64,000 bases of DNA from Ovis canadensis (GCF_042477335.2 NC_091250.1:132219384-132283383); one strand, 5' to 3'; counted from the first letter of the stretch, positions 43,229 through 55,998 are shown. Translations and numbers: made by a program. The notes: generated by a model not told the origin, from the sequence alone.

Positions 43229-43953
43229 AGGTACGTATTTCTAAAAAGCTAAGTCAAGGGAAAAGAAATGGATAAAATCCCCATGATATAGGCTAGTACC
43301 TTGCATACAGTATGGAGTCAATACATATTTGCTGATGTAACGAGGACAGGCTAAAGCAGAGAGGGAAGTGTCACAGTCTGGGCACAACTAACTGGAAGTA
43401 AGAGAACTTTTATTAATGAATTCTACCGACGCTGCACTAAGCTGCTTCTGAAGTTCACAGTTTTGAAGCTTCTAGCCTTGCCGGTGCTATCGCTATGGTT
43501 TCAGAAGCACAGCATCTCTTAACCTAGAAGGAAGTCAGGGTGGACGTCGAGCTGGAGGCACAGATGTCACGCAGACGTAGAAGGACGGCCGACCCCATTC
43601 ACTGTGACCCTGCTCCCTGCGCTAGCTGTCCTCCCTGTGCGTGCTCTGGGTGGGAGCGTCTCCAAGCACTCAGGGCGCCTGGAGGAGGCGGCTCTACAAG
43701 CGCTGGCTTCACCCCTACTTTAGCCTTCTTACAAGGGAAAGCAGCGCGTTTCAAAGCTACGTCGTAAACACCTTTGATTCTCCAAAGCTTGAGCAGGAAT
43801 CTGTATGAGCTACTACTTTATCCGCTCTAACCCAACGTGGCGCGACGCCAGGACAGCTCATCTCTGTGCTCTCGCCGCGCTGCAGGGTCTGACCGCCTTA
43901 GAGAGCTCTCACACTAGTTTTCAGTTTCCAAAAGCACAGGCTCGGGTGACTCA

Positions 43954-44127
<174 letters not shown>

Positions 44128-44751
44128 TCACTACTTTTACCTGACACAATGCACGTCAGAAACAGCACTCACAGCATTACTGTTGAGACCACAGTTTTGT
44201 TTACTAATTCACACTGGGCTATCACGAATATTTAAAATTAAAGTGCCAAGGGCAGCTGGAAGAACGGATGAAGAAAGGTGTACGGAGATGGACTGGGAAT
44301 TCCCTGCTCCCTACACAAAGGAAAGGGGGGTTCCCTGGGGAACCGAGGGGCAGGAAAGGGCGCTGGGTCGGTCCTCCCACGATGCCACCCACTCCGTGTG
44401 TTAGGCACAAATTACACGCATGTGAAATACATCACAGGAATGTTCTACCTTAGATTTTGAAAACTTTTTTGTTTTGATACATTTCTATTCTTTCACAAGT
44501 TAACAGATACATTTTTTAATGACTTTTTAACTGTCTTTTTTCTCTCTGGTGGGATGATACATTGTATACCTTACCTTACCTTACCCCAAACACTCATATT
44601 ATCTTGTGAACAAGGCACTAAGATTTAGCGAAAGTGTCACAAGGACTATAAGGCAAAATTGTATGTTCAACATAGGTTTATTTAAACTTCAGCAAGAAAA
44701 TCAGTTGCTCTTTTAGCAGTGGCTCTGAACTTGAGCATAATTAGGTTCAGA

Positions 44752-44932
44752 TATCCCTATGGCTCAGATGGTTAAGAATGTGCCTGCAAAGCAGGAAATC
44801 TGGGTTCGATCCCTGGGTCAGGAAAATCCCACGGAGAAGGGTACGGCCACCCACTCCAGTGTTCTTGCCTAGAGAATGCCATGGACAGAGAGTCAGACAG
44901 AACTGAGCAACTAACACTTTCACTTTTTTCAC
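44752..44932 (+). mobile_element. Bov-tA SINE
   Basis: ATATCCCTATGGCTCAGATG to a TAACACTTTCACTTTT tail. Confidence 0.88.
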
Positions 44933-45277
44933 ATCCCTAAACCAGCTATAAAGGTGAAGAAATAAGTGAAACTCATGGAAATCAAGCGGGCCCTAACAAA
45001 CTCCTCAACTAAAGGGTTTATTAACGCCAAGTGTAAGTAGGAACAAAACCCTGTTTAGGTCACTGGCTGCACGTGGGGGTGCGGCCACGGATATGAAACC
45101 CTGTTTCCCACTGCACAGCTGCTTGCTTCAGCAAATGTCCGCAGCAGCTTGGCAAAAACTCTGCCACCCACTTGATCCAATTCAGCTACCACATTTTATT
45201 TAGGGACACTCACTCACTACATTTAAAGCACACAGGACATAAGGTCGTTAAAGGGGTGATGTTTTCAAAAGCTGAGG

Positions 45278-45465
45278 TTTTTTTGGTTTGTTTTTTGTTT
45301 ATGGCTGCACCTCGCAGCCGGTGGAACTTCTTTGACTGGGGGACCAGGCTTCCAGCCCTGGCCCCTGCAGTGGAAGCGTGGAGTCCTCACCACTGGGGGA
45401 CCAGGCATGTAACCCCTGACCCCTGCAGTGGAAGCGTGGACAGCCAGGGAAGCCCAGAGCTGAGA
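45278..45465 (-). mobile_element. CHR-type SINE with internal duplication
   Basis: GGGGGACCAGGC and GACCCCTGCAGTGGAAGCGT occur twice, in about 75-bp spacing. Confidence 0.7.
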
Positions 45466-45669
45466 GCTGGCAAGGCTTTGCCCCCACACTCGGAGGTTCG
45501 TAGATCTTCCCGGTTTCCAGCGGGGTTGCAGATGGAGCACGGGTTTGCTGGCCTTCTCACCTAGGCTCCTACTCAAAGGACCAAAGACAAAACCACAACA
45601 GAAAGGATGAAGCCTGACACGGGAAAAAGAATGCAGGTGTCCTTGGGAGTTAAGAGACCTGAGGACTGC

Positions 45670-45895
45670 GTGGGCTTCCCAGGTGGCTCAGTGGTAAAGA
45701 AACCGCCTGCAATGCAAGAGACACGGGTTTGATCCCTGGGTCAGGAAGATGCCCTGGAGGAGGAAATGGCAACCCACTCCAGTATTCTCACCTGGGAAAT
45801 GCCGCAGACAGAGAACCCTGGTGGGCTAGTCCATGGGGTTGTAAACAGTCAGACACACACATATACACACGAGCAGGGCGCAACTGAGCAACTGA
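45670..45895 (+). mobile_element. Bov-tA SINE
   Basis: GTGGGCTTCCCAGGTGGCTC to GCAACTGAGCAACTGAAC. Confidence 0.9.
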
Positions 45896-47454
45896 ACAAC
45901 AGCAGGAAGAGAGAAAGCCAAGAGCGCAGGCCTGTTAAAGGAACAGGTGAGTCCTCAGAGACAAGGGAGCCCGCCCGGGGGTCTGGATCCCGGGAGCCCC
46001 GCCGAGGCCTGAACACAACTGCAGTCCAGGGGACTTCTTCAGGCTGAAGCCTCTTTGCAGAATGTGGGTATCTGACAAGAGAGATGCTCAGACCCTGAGG
46101 AGGCAGAGCCCGGCTGGAGGAGCTACATGCTGAGCTGGTAAAGTGGAGCAACTCTGTCTGTGGCCCCTGGGACACAGGCTCCGTCCGGACGGGACCTCGC
46201 TGACCCACCCACCTTCCAGAACCCCATGCAAGAGAGGGGTGCCCAGGAAAGCCAAAGCACATGGCCACAGAGGAAGCCCCTCTCTTAAGTTAGACACACA
46301 TTAAATTTTGTAATTACGCATACATGAAGTTTATAATTAAACATACACTCGACTTTCCCAGGCCCAAGATTAAAGGCTCCAATAAATGTTAAGCGTGACA
46401 AAAGAAGGCTGACCCAGAGGTAGAGACATCTCAGAGGCATTCCCAGCAGTTAAGGAGAAACAAAACCTCTGAGAAAGAACAAAAAATTAACCACAAAATG
46501 TAAAGATCCAGACGGACACAGGAAGCAGTAAAAATTACTTGAGGAGCTGTGGTAACAGAGTAAGAGAGAAATCGAAGAGGACAAAAGGGAAGCCAGAAAG
46601 GGTAGCTCGCAGGTGCAAGCAGAAGGAGCAAGGCGCAGACAGACGGACGGGAAGCCGACAGCTCCGTGCTCCTCGGCAGAGCGCGAGTCCACTCAGAGCA
46701 TTGTCTTCTTTCTGGCTCCAGCCACGCTTAACAGCTTCTAGATCGCACGGACCTGTAATGTTATACTCCTGTACCAGATTTTAATTTGTTAGGACAATCT
46801 ATGGACCAAGATACACAGAAGGCAAACGGCTGACCCCACAAGCAGTTCAGAGAGGCTGAAAGAGGACACGCAGGGAGGCCAATGTGGAGGCAAACGAAGC
46901 TTCAAGGGAAAAAAAAGGCAGCTCACAGCTTCAAAAGGCCTAGATGCCACACAAGGAGTCTCCCTCCGTCCGGGAAGAAGCGGACAAAAACAAAGTACAG
47001 GAGAGAATCTCCTTCTCTCACCGTACGCCAGGGCACCTGTAAGTCCTCTCCGCAGATCGTCGCGTTTGACCTTCACAGTTATACTTACAAGTAGGGCATT
47101 CTGAAGACAGCAGAGACCTGTGGGACATGCTCATGTCCGAGGGCCATCTGGAAAGACCAGGCCATGGGCGGGGAGAGGGGCAGCAAGCTGGGACCGGGGT
47201 ACCAGCCATCAGAAGCGCAGTGGTGACCTGAAGGAGGCAACAAGCACGGGAGGGAAGGGCCAGTTTCTCACAATAAACTGTCTCAGAAGGCAACTGGTTC
47301 CAGTTCCAAGTACCTCAGCAGTGAGGCGGCAACGACAGGGAGGGCCGCTCTCGGGGACGCTGGGGAAATCGCGGGCTCAGAGCAGCCAGCCCTGAGCCGC
47401 AGCAAGGTCTGCATCGTGCATGTGGCACAGGCAGACAGAGGTCCTTCTCAGACA

Positions 47455-47540
47455 CGTACAACCTCCAAACCAACACCACTGAACTGTACACTTCAAAACG
47501 GTTAAAGTGGCCACTTCTGTTATGTTTATTTTACCACAAG
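47455..47540 (+). mobile_element. Old L1 3' terminal fragment
   Basis: CACTGAACTGTACACTTCAA and the TTATTTTACCACAAGT block. Confidence 0.65.
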
Positions 47541-47567
47541 TAAAAAAGACTTGTACATGAATAACTT

Positions 47568-47806
47568 AGGCCACCTGATGTGATGAACCGACTCATTGGA
47601 AAACACCCTGATGCTGGGAAAGATTGAAGGCGGGAGGAGAAAGGGAAGACAGAGGATGAGATAGATGGTTGGATGGCGTCACCGACTCAATGGACATGGG
47701 TGTGAGTAAACTCCAGCAGTAGGTGATGGACAGGGAAGCCTGGTGTGCTGCAGTCCATGAGGTCGCAAAGAGTCGGACACGACTGAGCGACTGAACTGAA
47801 CTGTAG
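47568..47806 (+). mobile_element. BovB 3' end fragment
   Basis: GGCCACCTGATGTGATGAAC to GCGACTGAACTGAACTG. It lies between two L1 pieces. Confidence 0.9.
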
Positions 47807-47814
47807 CCATATTA

Positions 47815-48270
47815 TTCATAACAGACAAAAAATGGAAAACAACTCAATATCTATGAAACGACGAATGGATAAAGCATCATATGTACAGTGGAAGAGTATT
47901 TGACAACAAAAAGGAGGGAAGCACTGATCCATGGTGCACAGTGCGGGAGCTCAGAAGATGGGGGTGCGTGAAAAGAAGCCAGCCACACGAGACCTCGTGT
48001 CTGGTTCCCATCTGTATGAAATGTCCGGGGTCGGCAAATCCACAGACACAGGAGTGGATGGGTGGCTGCCTTTGGCTGCAAGTGGGGCGGGAATCGGGAG
48101 TGACTACCAGCGGGCACGGGGTTTCTTTCCGGGTGGTTAAAATGTGGTAAAACTGAAAAAACTGACCGTGGTAATGGTTGCACAACTCTGTGACTATATT
48201 AAAAACCACTGAATTATAGACTTTAAACAGGTGAATTATAGGGCATACTAATTATATCTTTCAAAAATTG
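47815..48270 (+). mobile_element. Old L1 3' end
   Basis: TCATAACAGACAAAAAATGG to the ACCACTGAATTATAGACTTT block. Confidence 0.7.
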
Positions 48271-48757
48271 CTATTTTTAAAACATAATGAGAAAAAAATG
48301 TAATGAGGTTAATTAACAAGGTTGGGTAGGTTTTTTTAGGGGAAAAATACTCTGACTTTATGCTATCTGAAGTTAACTTTGATAGTTAAAATATTTAAAC
48401 TTTCTTTACAAGGAACTACAATGGTACTAAAGAAAAAACAGATTTTTAAAAAATTATCTTGGAGTAAAGATGTCTTCCCTAAATAGAACATAAAGTTCAG
48501 AGGCTAAGAAGAAAAATATTGATATATTTGTCTACATAAAAAATTAAAATGTCCATATTGAAAAAATACTGCCAAAAGGCAAGAGCAGAAATAGAAAATG
48601 TGTTCACACTGAACATAAAAGGACAGCTCATTTTGCATATGAAGAACTTTTACAAATGAATTGGAAGAAAATAAAACTGAAAAAACCCAAGGAAACTGCT
48701 CAACTCCATCCACAATTAAAATGAGACCATTTTTCAAATTACAATTTGACATGAATC

Positions 48758-48858
48758 TGGGCAAACTTCAGGAGACAGTGACGGACAGGGAGCCTGGCGT
48801 GTCGCAGTGCACGGGGTCACGAAGAGTCGGATACGAATAAGCGACTGAACGACAAACG
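48758..48858 (+). mobile_element. BovB 3' end fragment
   Basis: CAAACTTCAGGAGACAGTGA to AAGCGACTGAACGAC. Confidence 0.8.
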
Positions 48859-49265
48859 GATGAAAACACTGGCAACAGTGTCAGCAACGTCGCAGGCAAG
48901 GGCAAGGGGACTGGGGAATATCCACACTCTGATGCGTATCCTGTGAACTGGAAATCACATCTCTAAACAAACAGTGATGGCCGCCCTCACGCAAGGCTCT
49001 ACGCACGACTTCTTCGCTCGGGCCAGGACCTGTCGCTAACTCTCACTCTCAGTCTCCATGACACTGAGGCATCTTATTGTTTAATCTGACCACTCTTTTC
49101 CTGAAGTTCCCATCGAGAATTCCTGTCCACGCATAGAGAACCGTCTGGAAGAAGAATGAGAAAGGGTTACCAGCGTTCCCTTCTAGATGGGATGATTGCT
49201 ACATTTCTCTTCAGTTCTATCCAGAACAATGGGCCTATATTACATCTTAGAGAATGGTCTTAATT

Positions 49266-49400
49266 TTATTTACTTTTATTTATTCATTTCATTGTGCTGC
49301 ACAGCTTGTGGGATCTTAGTTCCCCGACCAGGCGTGGAACCTGGGCCCCACAGCAGCAAAAGAAAGTGTGGAGTCCTACCCACTGGGTCACCAGGGAATT
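49266..49400 (-). mobile_element. CHR-type SINE
   Basis: GCTTGTGGGATCTTAGTTCC to GTCACCAGGGAATTTCC. Confidence 0.85.
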
Positions 49401-49551
49401 TCCAAGATCTTTTTAATGAAAAAGTCAATAGCCATACACTTGATAATGTTTCTAACGCACATTAGAAAACCTATGTGGTTTTTTCCTGTGAAGAATCCTG
49501 ATGGTATAAGGAGAATCTATTATAGAGGATTTGAAACAAACAAGGGACTCA

Positions 49552-49767
<216 letters not shown>

Positions 49768-49807
49768 CTACGCATTTCTAACAGCTACTTCCTTCCACTC
49801 ATGTGTT

Positions 49808-49962
49808 CCCTGGGTTGGGAAGATCCCCTGAATGGGGCATGGCAGTCCAGTATTCTTGCCTGGAGAATCACATGGACAGAAGAGCCTGGTGGGCTACAGT
49901 CCATGGGGCTGCAAAGAGTCAGACGCGACTGAAGTGACAGAGCACGCACGCACACACACACA
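49808..49962 (+). mobile_element. Bov-tA SINE, truncated
   Basis: CCTGGGTTGGGAAGATCCCC to AGACGCGACTGAAGTGAC, followed by a CA-rich tail to 49,969. Confidence 0.9.
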
Positions 49963-50167
49963 CACACTGAGAAATGGTGTGAAACAAAACCAGGCCGCGC
50001 AAAGGCGGAGGGTGCTCGTTGGGCTGAGATGGGACCAGGAGAGGCCCCTCTGGCTCACACGTGGGCAGAGACCTCGGAGGTGAGGACGCAAGCCTCCGAA
50101 AGGCCTAGGAGGACTTTCCCTAGCAAGACAAGGTAGGAAGAGCAAATTAGATAATAGTTTAGAGAGA

Positions 50168-50634
50168 CGTTTTTATTTATTTATTTATTTAATATTAGGC
50201 TGTGCCGGGTCCTAGCTGCTGGAGAAGGCAATGGCACCCCACTCCAGTACTCTTGCCTGGAAAATCCCATGGACAGAGGAGCCTGGTGGGCTGCAGTCCA
50301 TGGGGTCGCATAGAGTCCGATACGACTGAGAGACTTCACTTTCACTTTTCACTTTCATGCACTGGAGAAGGAAATGGCACCCCACTCGTGTTCTTGCCTG
50401 GAGAATCCCAGGGACGGGGGAGCCTGGTGGGCTGCACAGAGTCGGACATGACTGAATCAACTCAGCAGCAGCAGCAGCAGCAGGTCCTAGCTATAGCCTG
50501 CAGGCTCAGTAGTTGAGGGGCAGGGGCTTAGTTGCCCCAGAGCATCTGGGATGGTAGTTCCCCAAGCCGCGATCAAACCGCCATGCCCTGCAATGGAAGG
50601 AGACGCCTAACCACTGGCCCACCAGGGAAGCCCC
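50168..50634 (-). mobile_element. CHR-type SINE split by a nested Bov-A2
   Basis: The CHR parts are 50,168-50,217 and 50,483-50,634 (ending CCACCAGGGAAGCCCC). The duplicated GGTCCTAGCT at 50208-50217 and 50483-50492 is the target site of the nested element. Confidence 0.88.
50218..50482 (+). mobile_element. Bov-A2 dimeric SINE, nested
   Basis: Two GGAGAAGG units, a TTTCACTTTTCACTTTC linker and a (CAG)n tail at 50,464-50,482. Confidence 0.93.
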
Positions 50635-50837
50635 CTTCCTCTTCACTCCTGATGACCTTCCTTCCTCTGAAGCTTCGGCTGTGTGGATGGACACAGGCAC
50701 TCCCGCTGTCTTCTTGGGGCAGGGGCAAAAAACTGTGCTGTTTGGGCACGACTGAACACTGCGGAGCAAGGAGAGTGGACGTGTTCTGACCGCCTTCGGC
50801 ATGGACAGGCTTCAAAGCAATCCTGAGTAAAGGAAAG

Positions 50838-51148
50838 TGAGTGCAAGCCGCTCAGCCGCGTCCGACTCTCTGTGACCCCGTGGACTATGACACAGTCCAT
50901 GGGACTCTCCAGGCTGGAACACAGGGGTGGGTACCTTTCCCTTCTCCAGGGGATCTTCCCACCTCAGGGATCGAACCCAGGTCTCCCGCATTGCAGGCGG
51001 ATTCTTACCAGCTGAGCCACAAGGGAAGCCCAAGAACACTGGAGTGGGCAGCCTATCCCTCCTCCAGCGAATCTTCCTGACCCAGGAATCGAACCGGGGT
51101 CTCCTGCATTGCAGGATTCTTTACCAACTGAGCTATCAGAGAAGCCAA
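50838..51148 (-). mobile_element. Bov-tA SINE followed by a second truncated copy
   Basis: First copy ends at GAGCCACAAGGGAAGCCC (about 51,030); the second ends at GAGCTATCAGAGAAGCC. Confidence 0.88.
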
Positions 51149-51257
51149 AGGAAGTTGGACACAAAATAATTCAGACAGTGTAATTCCATTGATATAAATT
51201 TCAAAAACAGCTGAAACTAATTTACAGTTACATAAATCAGAGTAATAGTTACCTATG

Positions 51258-51330
51258 GGTAGGGGCCTGGCGTGCTATACTCCACAGGGTCACAGAGAGT
51301 CAGACGCGACTGAGTGACTGAGCAACCACA
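51258..51330 (+). mobile_element. BovB 3' terminal fragment
   Basis: GGCCTGGCGTGCTATACTCC to GCGACTGAGTGACTGAG. Confidence 0.75.
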
Positions 51331-51362
51331 ACAACGGCAAGGAAGGTAGGCTGATAATGTTT

Positions 51363-51660
51363 TTTTAAAAATTTTTATTGGAATACAATTGCTTTACAAT
51401 GTTGTGTCAGTTTCTGCTGTCCATCATGAATCAGCCACGTTGCGTACACACATCCCCTCCCTCGTGAACCTCCCTTCTGCCCCCAGCACTCCACCCCTCC
51501 AGGATGCCACAGAGCACTGAGCTCAGCACCCTGAGAGGGGAATGGGTAAAGGGGGTGTGGCAGGTACTGACGACGGAATATCACTCAGCTGAGAAAAGGA
51601 GCGCAACTGGGCCGCCTGCAGCAATGTGGGCGAGCCTAAAGCCTCATACGGGGTGGAGTG
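51363..51660. mobile_element. L1-derived fragment
   Basis: TTGCTTTACAATGTTGTGTC block, then an L1-like GACGGAATATCACTCAGC stretch near 51,571. Confidence 0.55.
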
Positions 51661-51682
51661 AGTCAGAAAGAGCCACGCGCTC

Positions 51683-51862
51683 ATCATTCAGCTACTTAGT
51701 CATGTCTGACTCTCTTCACAACCACACGGACTACGGCACACCAGCCTTCCCTGTCCTTCACTATCTCCCCGAGCTTGCTCAAACTCATGCCCGCTGAGTC
51801 CGGGATGCCACCCACTTCTCTTCTTCCCCTCTTCCCCAGCACCAGGGTCTTTTCCAACAATA
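51683..51862 (-). mobile_element. BovB 3' fragment
   Basis: TCAGCTACTTAGTCATGTCT to CCAGCACCAGGGTCTTTTCC. Confidence 0.82.
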
Positions 51863-52025
51863 GGCTTTTCACATTAACACATATATACAGAATCTAGAAA
51901 AATGACACTGATGAATCCATTTGCAGGCCAAGAATAGAGGCGAAGATTCAGAGAATGACCTTGTGGACACAGTGCGGGAAGGAGAGGAGACAAGCTGAGA
52001 GCAGCATTGGCTTCTGTGCACTATC

Positions 52026-52267
52026 GCGTATGAAACAGCCAGCCAGTGGGGCGCCCCTGCGCCTACGAGATGGACAGCCAGCGAGACGCCGCTGCACGTG
52101 AGACAGCCAGCCAGCCAGCTGGGCGCCACTGCGCTTGAGACGGATAGCCAGCGGGGGCGCCGCTGCACATCTGAGACGGACAGCCAGTGCGGCGCTGCTG
52201 TCGCATATGAAACAGCTAGTGGGAAGCCGCTGTCACATATGAAATGGACAGCTAGTGGGACGCCGCC
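52026..52267. repeat. Degenerate ~35-bp minisatellite, about 7 copies
   Basis: Units of 32-37 bp share GCATATGA-ACGGACAGCCAG and end in a GGGGCGCCGCT-like block. They have diverged by substitutions and by 1-4 bp length changes. Confidence 0.85.
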
Positions 52268-52329
52268 GCGCACCGCTGTCTTTCGACAAGTGTTAGCACG
52301 GTGCATCTTTCTCCATCTCTGTTTTTAGC

Positions 52330-53500
52330 CTATATGCATCTCTATATTTAAGATGGGTTTCCTGTAGACAACAGAGTTGGGTCTTGTTTTTTCATACACT
52401 CTGACAACCTCTTAAAATCAGTATACTTAGACCACTCACGTGAAAAGTGATTACTAACATAGCTGGATTACCATCTACAATATTAGTTACTCTTTTCTGA
52501 AAATTTCTTGCCCTTGTTCTTTGTTCTTATTGTTGTCTTCCATTCTTTTTTTGCCTTTCACAGTTATAATTGATCATATTATAAAACTATTTTCTCACCT
52601 TTCTTAGTACATAAATTATACTTCTCTTTAAATTGCTTTTAGTGGTTGTTTTAGAGTTAATAATATATATTTATGACTAATCCGAGTCCACTCTCAAATA
52701 ACACTATGCCACTTCCCAGGCAGTAAAATTACCTTATTTTAAAAACTGCAAAGTAAAGATTGAAGTCAGGAGAAGGGGACGACAGAGGATGAGACGGTGG
52801 GATGGCACCATCAACTTGAAGGATGTGAGTTTGAACAAGCTCCAGGGGTGGGTGATAGACAGGGAAGCCTGGCATGCTGCAGTCCATGGGGTAGTCAGAC
52901 ACGACTGAGCGACTGAACTGAACTAGAAAGTCCATCTTCTTCATTTCCGAGGGACATTTTCTTAAGAAATTCTGTGTAGTTTCTCAGAAGTCAGATACAA
53001 TTCCTATCTTTAGTCCTTTAGAAGGTGGTGTTCTCTCTGGTTTTCTTCTTTACCTTTGAATTCCATACTTTTGGGGTTTTTTGTTTGTTTCTTCATAGTT
53101 ACCATTCTTATTTTGGTGTGTTTAGTGTGATTTCCTTATCTTTGAATGTGATTTGCCTAGGTGTAGTTTTGGGGGACATTTATCCTACTTGTTTTCTGAG
53201 CTTCCTGGATTTGTGGCTTGATGGCTGCCGTTAGTTTGGGGAAATGTTCAGTCATCATTGTTTCAAACCTCTTCCACTTCTTTCCCTGTTTCTTCGCTTC
53301 CAGTCTTCCCTTGTGTGCACGTCACACTTTCTGCAGCTGTCTCTCAGTTCCTGGGTGTTCTGATTTCTTTTCAGTCTTTTTTTTTCTCCTTTTCAGTTTC
53401 AGGAGTCTCTACTATCACATCCTGAAGCTCAGTCTCTCCTCAGCCCTGTACAGTCTAAAAATGAGCCCACAAAGGCATTCTTCATTTATTTAAGAAACAT
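52330..53500 (-). mobile_element. Old L1 fragment split by a BovB tail
   Basis: AAGATGGGTTTCCTGTAGAC and TTGGGTCTTGTTTTTTCAT at the left end are antisense L1. The piece after 52,925 continues with weaker resemblance. Confidence 0.65.
52764..52925 (+). mobile_element. BovB 3' fragment
   Basis: AGTCAGGAGAAGGGGACGAC to GCGACTGAACTGAACTAG. Confidence 0.9.
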
Positions 53501-54394
53501 TATTTACTTTTGGCTGTCCTGGTAATTCCAATGTTTCTGCTTTTACTCAGACTGCGATGCCATGAAGAAGGTAGGGGAGAAGGCCGACACATCCAACATG
53601 AACTTCAACAGAATCACGCTGGCTGGTGTGTTGAGAACAGACCGCAGGGTCAGAAAGGCAGAAGTAAGCCAAAGCAGCAGCAACTGCAGTCTTCCAGGCT
53701 GAGGTGGCAAGAGGTCAGAGTCGATTACATTTTGAAGAGAGATATGAAAATAACTGTCCAGTGACTGGGGATGCTGTATAAGGATCCAGGCAATTCTAGG
53801 ATTTGGGCCTGAGCTTCAACTGAGATGCTGAAAGAAAAAACTGGGGCAGGAGAATTAAGGTTCTAGTTCTGACTTTTTTGTGTGCACTGAGGTCTAGGAG
53901 GAGCAATGCCGAGTGGGCAGGTGGACAGGCGATCTGCAGATCCGGACCACTGAGGCTGCTGTGGCAGATCGCCACAGGCCGCGTGACTCAGACAACAAGT
54001 ACCCGTTTCTCAGGGCTCTGAGCGGGATTTCCGAGATCAAGCCGCCAGCAGATCCGGTGCCTGGTTTATATACGCCTGCCCTTGTTCCATCCTCACACGG
54101 CCTTTCCTCAGTACATGCTGTTTATAAGGGTGTTAATCATCAAAAGGCCTCCCTTGCAACCTCATCCACACACAGTCACCCCGCAAATGCCCTGCCTCCA
54201 AATCCCGTCCCAGTGGGCCCCAGAGCGGCAGTGGGTGAGTTTGGGGTGCAGGCAGGGAGCAAGCATTGTGTCCACAGCGGCAGGCTGGAGACACACGTAG
54301 GAGAACCCTGATGGCTCCCCAGCCTGAGTGTGCAAGATGACACTGAGACAGAACAGAAAGCCAGGACATTTTCCAACAAGGCAAAACCTGCCTT

Positions 54395-54571
54395 TTTGAA
54401 AGCGTTTATTTATTCGGCTGCATGAGGTCTTAGTTACGGCATGTGGGGTCTTCATTTGCAGCAGGCGAACTCTCGGTTGTGGCATATGGGATCCAGTTCC
54501 CTGAAACCAGGGCCCCCTGCATTGGGAGCTTGGAGTCTTGGCCACAGGACACCAGGGAAATCCCAAGGGAA
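54395..54571 (-). mobile_element. CHR-type SINE
   Basis: TTTATTTATTCGGCTGCATG to GGACACCAGGGAAATCCC. Confidence 0.87.
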
Positions 54572-54605
54572 AACCCACTTTCTCCCACGGTACCAGCTCC
54601 AGAGG

Positions 54606-54790
54606 GCCTCCCAGGTGGCTCAGTGATAAAGAATCTGCCTCTGAATGTGGAGACTCGGGTTAGACCCCTGGTTCGGGAAGATCCCCTGGAGAAGAAAATG
54701 GCAGCCCACTTCAGTGTTCTTGCCTGGAGAATCCCATGGGGCAGGGTGCAGCCCATGGTGTCGCAAAGAGTGAGACACGACTGCGTGAGC
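54606..54790 (+). mobile_element. Bov-tA SINE
   Basis: GGCCTCCCAGGTGGCTCAGT to AGTGAGACACGACTGCGTG. Confidence 0.9.
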
Positions 54791-54960
54791 ACACGCCAGT
54801 TTCAGAGGAATCACGCAGCTACCGTGAAGTTACTGTCACCCGAGGAAACCTCCCCAGACGCCCTGGACCATTCATCAGCTCAGTGAGGATGAGGTTCGGG
54901 AGAAGGCCTTGTCAGACAGGGGAACTGATCTCATCTCATGCGGTGTCTTCGTGGTAACTT

Positions 54961-55122
54961 TGCAGCCAGGGCAGCTACACCGCCTACTGGAAGCACTGTC
55001 TGTGGTCCCAGACCATGGAGCCCTACATCCAGGTCTTGCCTTTCAAACAGCAGATCTGCCGCTTCATCCCAGTGGATGAAAATGACGTGGCGTTAGATGA
55101 AGTACTTTACAAAGACTCCTGA
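54961..55122 (+). other. Unidentified short reading frame with acceptor-like 5' edge
   Basis: After TAACTTTGCAG an open frame of 53 codons plus TGA runs from 54,961 to 55,122, preceded in frame by a TAA near 54,955. The residues look protein-like (YTAYWKHCLWSQ, PFKQQICRFIPVDENDVALD). I do not recognise the protein and see no other exon for it. It is antisense to GRK4, inside intron 1. It may be a retrocopy remnant, a lone terminal exon or chance. Confidence 0.25.
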
Positions 55123-55865
55123 GCATCTTAGGTCCTGATGACCGCAGCCAATAATCAAAGTTTCATGCCGGGGAAAATGTATTTTCCCTTGTCAGAAATT
55201 AATGGGAATTTCACATTAATGTGCATATGGCCTGCATTGTTTTTAGTATGATACCTAACATGAAACTATTTCTAAAAATCAATAGCAATATGAATAATAG
55301 GACATTAATTAAAATGGAGGCTATCACCATGAGTTTCAGCTTAACTCTGTGATATTCCTCTCCCAGGCTGGTCTTTCTGCTTTGCAGTTTAAAGTAAATA
55401 TTACAAGGCACCAAGCTCCCATTCAGTGTCAGGGGAGAGGAGACTCACTGGGAGCAGATGCTTTCATCAAGTCCTGTCATGGGCCTGGGTCAGTCTGGCA
55501 GGCACACGGAGACCCGGAAACTATTAAAGGACTGGCTGGTGTTTGCTTTGAGTACAAAGTTCCCCAAGAATATTCTCCTCGTTCATCACGGCTTCACTCA
55601 ATCAACCTGAAATATTATGTCGGACACTTTGTAGTTTTTGATGGTTAATAGACTGAAACCTTTTATGATTTAAATATTGTAATTCAGCTGATTTGTTCCC
55701 ATCTCTGTTGTTCTGTGTGTCCGTCACTTATGAGCTTAAGATCCGATATCCTGTGAGAAATTATTTGTAATTGATGGCGTCTGCTTTGGAAATGAAATTT
55801 GGGCTGAAGGTTGGCAGATGATATCAGTTAGAAACAGGAATTTTTTTTTTTAGGAACAGGAATTA

Positions 55866-55998
55866 AAATTTTTTTTATTTATTTGGCTATGCCAGGTCTT
55901 AGTTGCAGCATGCGGGACCTAGTCCCCTGACCAGAGATCCAACCTGGTCCCCGTGTCGAGAGCATGCAGTCTTAGCCACTGGACCACAAGGAAGCCCC
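55866..55998 (-). mobile_element. CHR-type SINE
   Basis: TTTATTTGGCTATGCCAGGT to GGACCACAAGGAAGCCCC. Confidence 0.85.

Noticed and set aside
50464-50482. (CAG)n run as a possible disease-type repeat
   Set aside because: It is the 3' tail of a Bov-A2 SINE and not in an exon.
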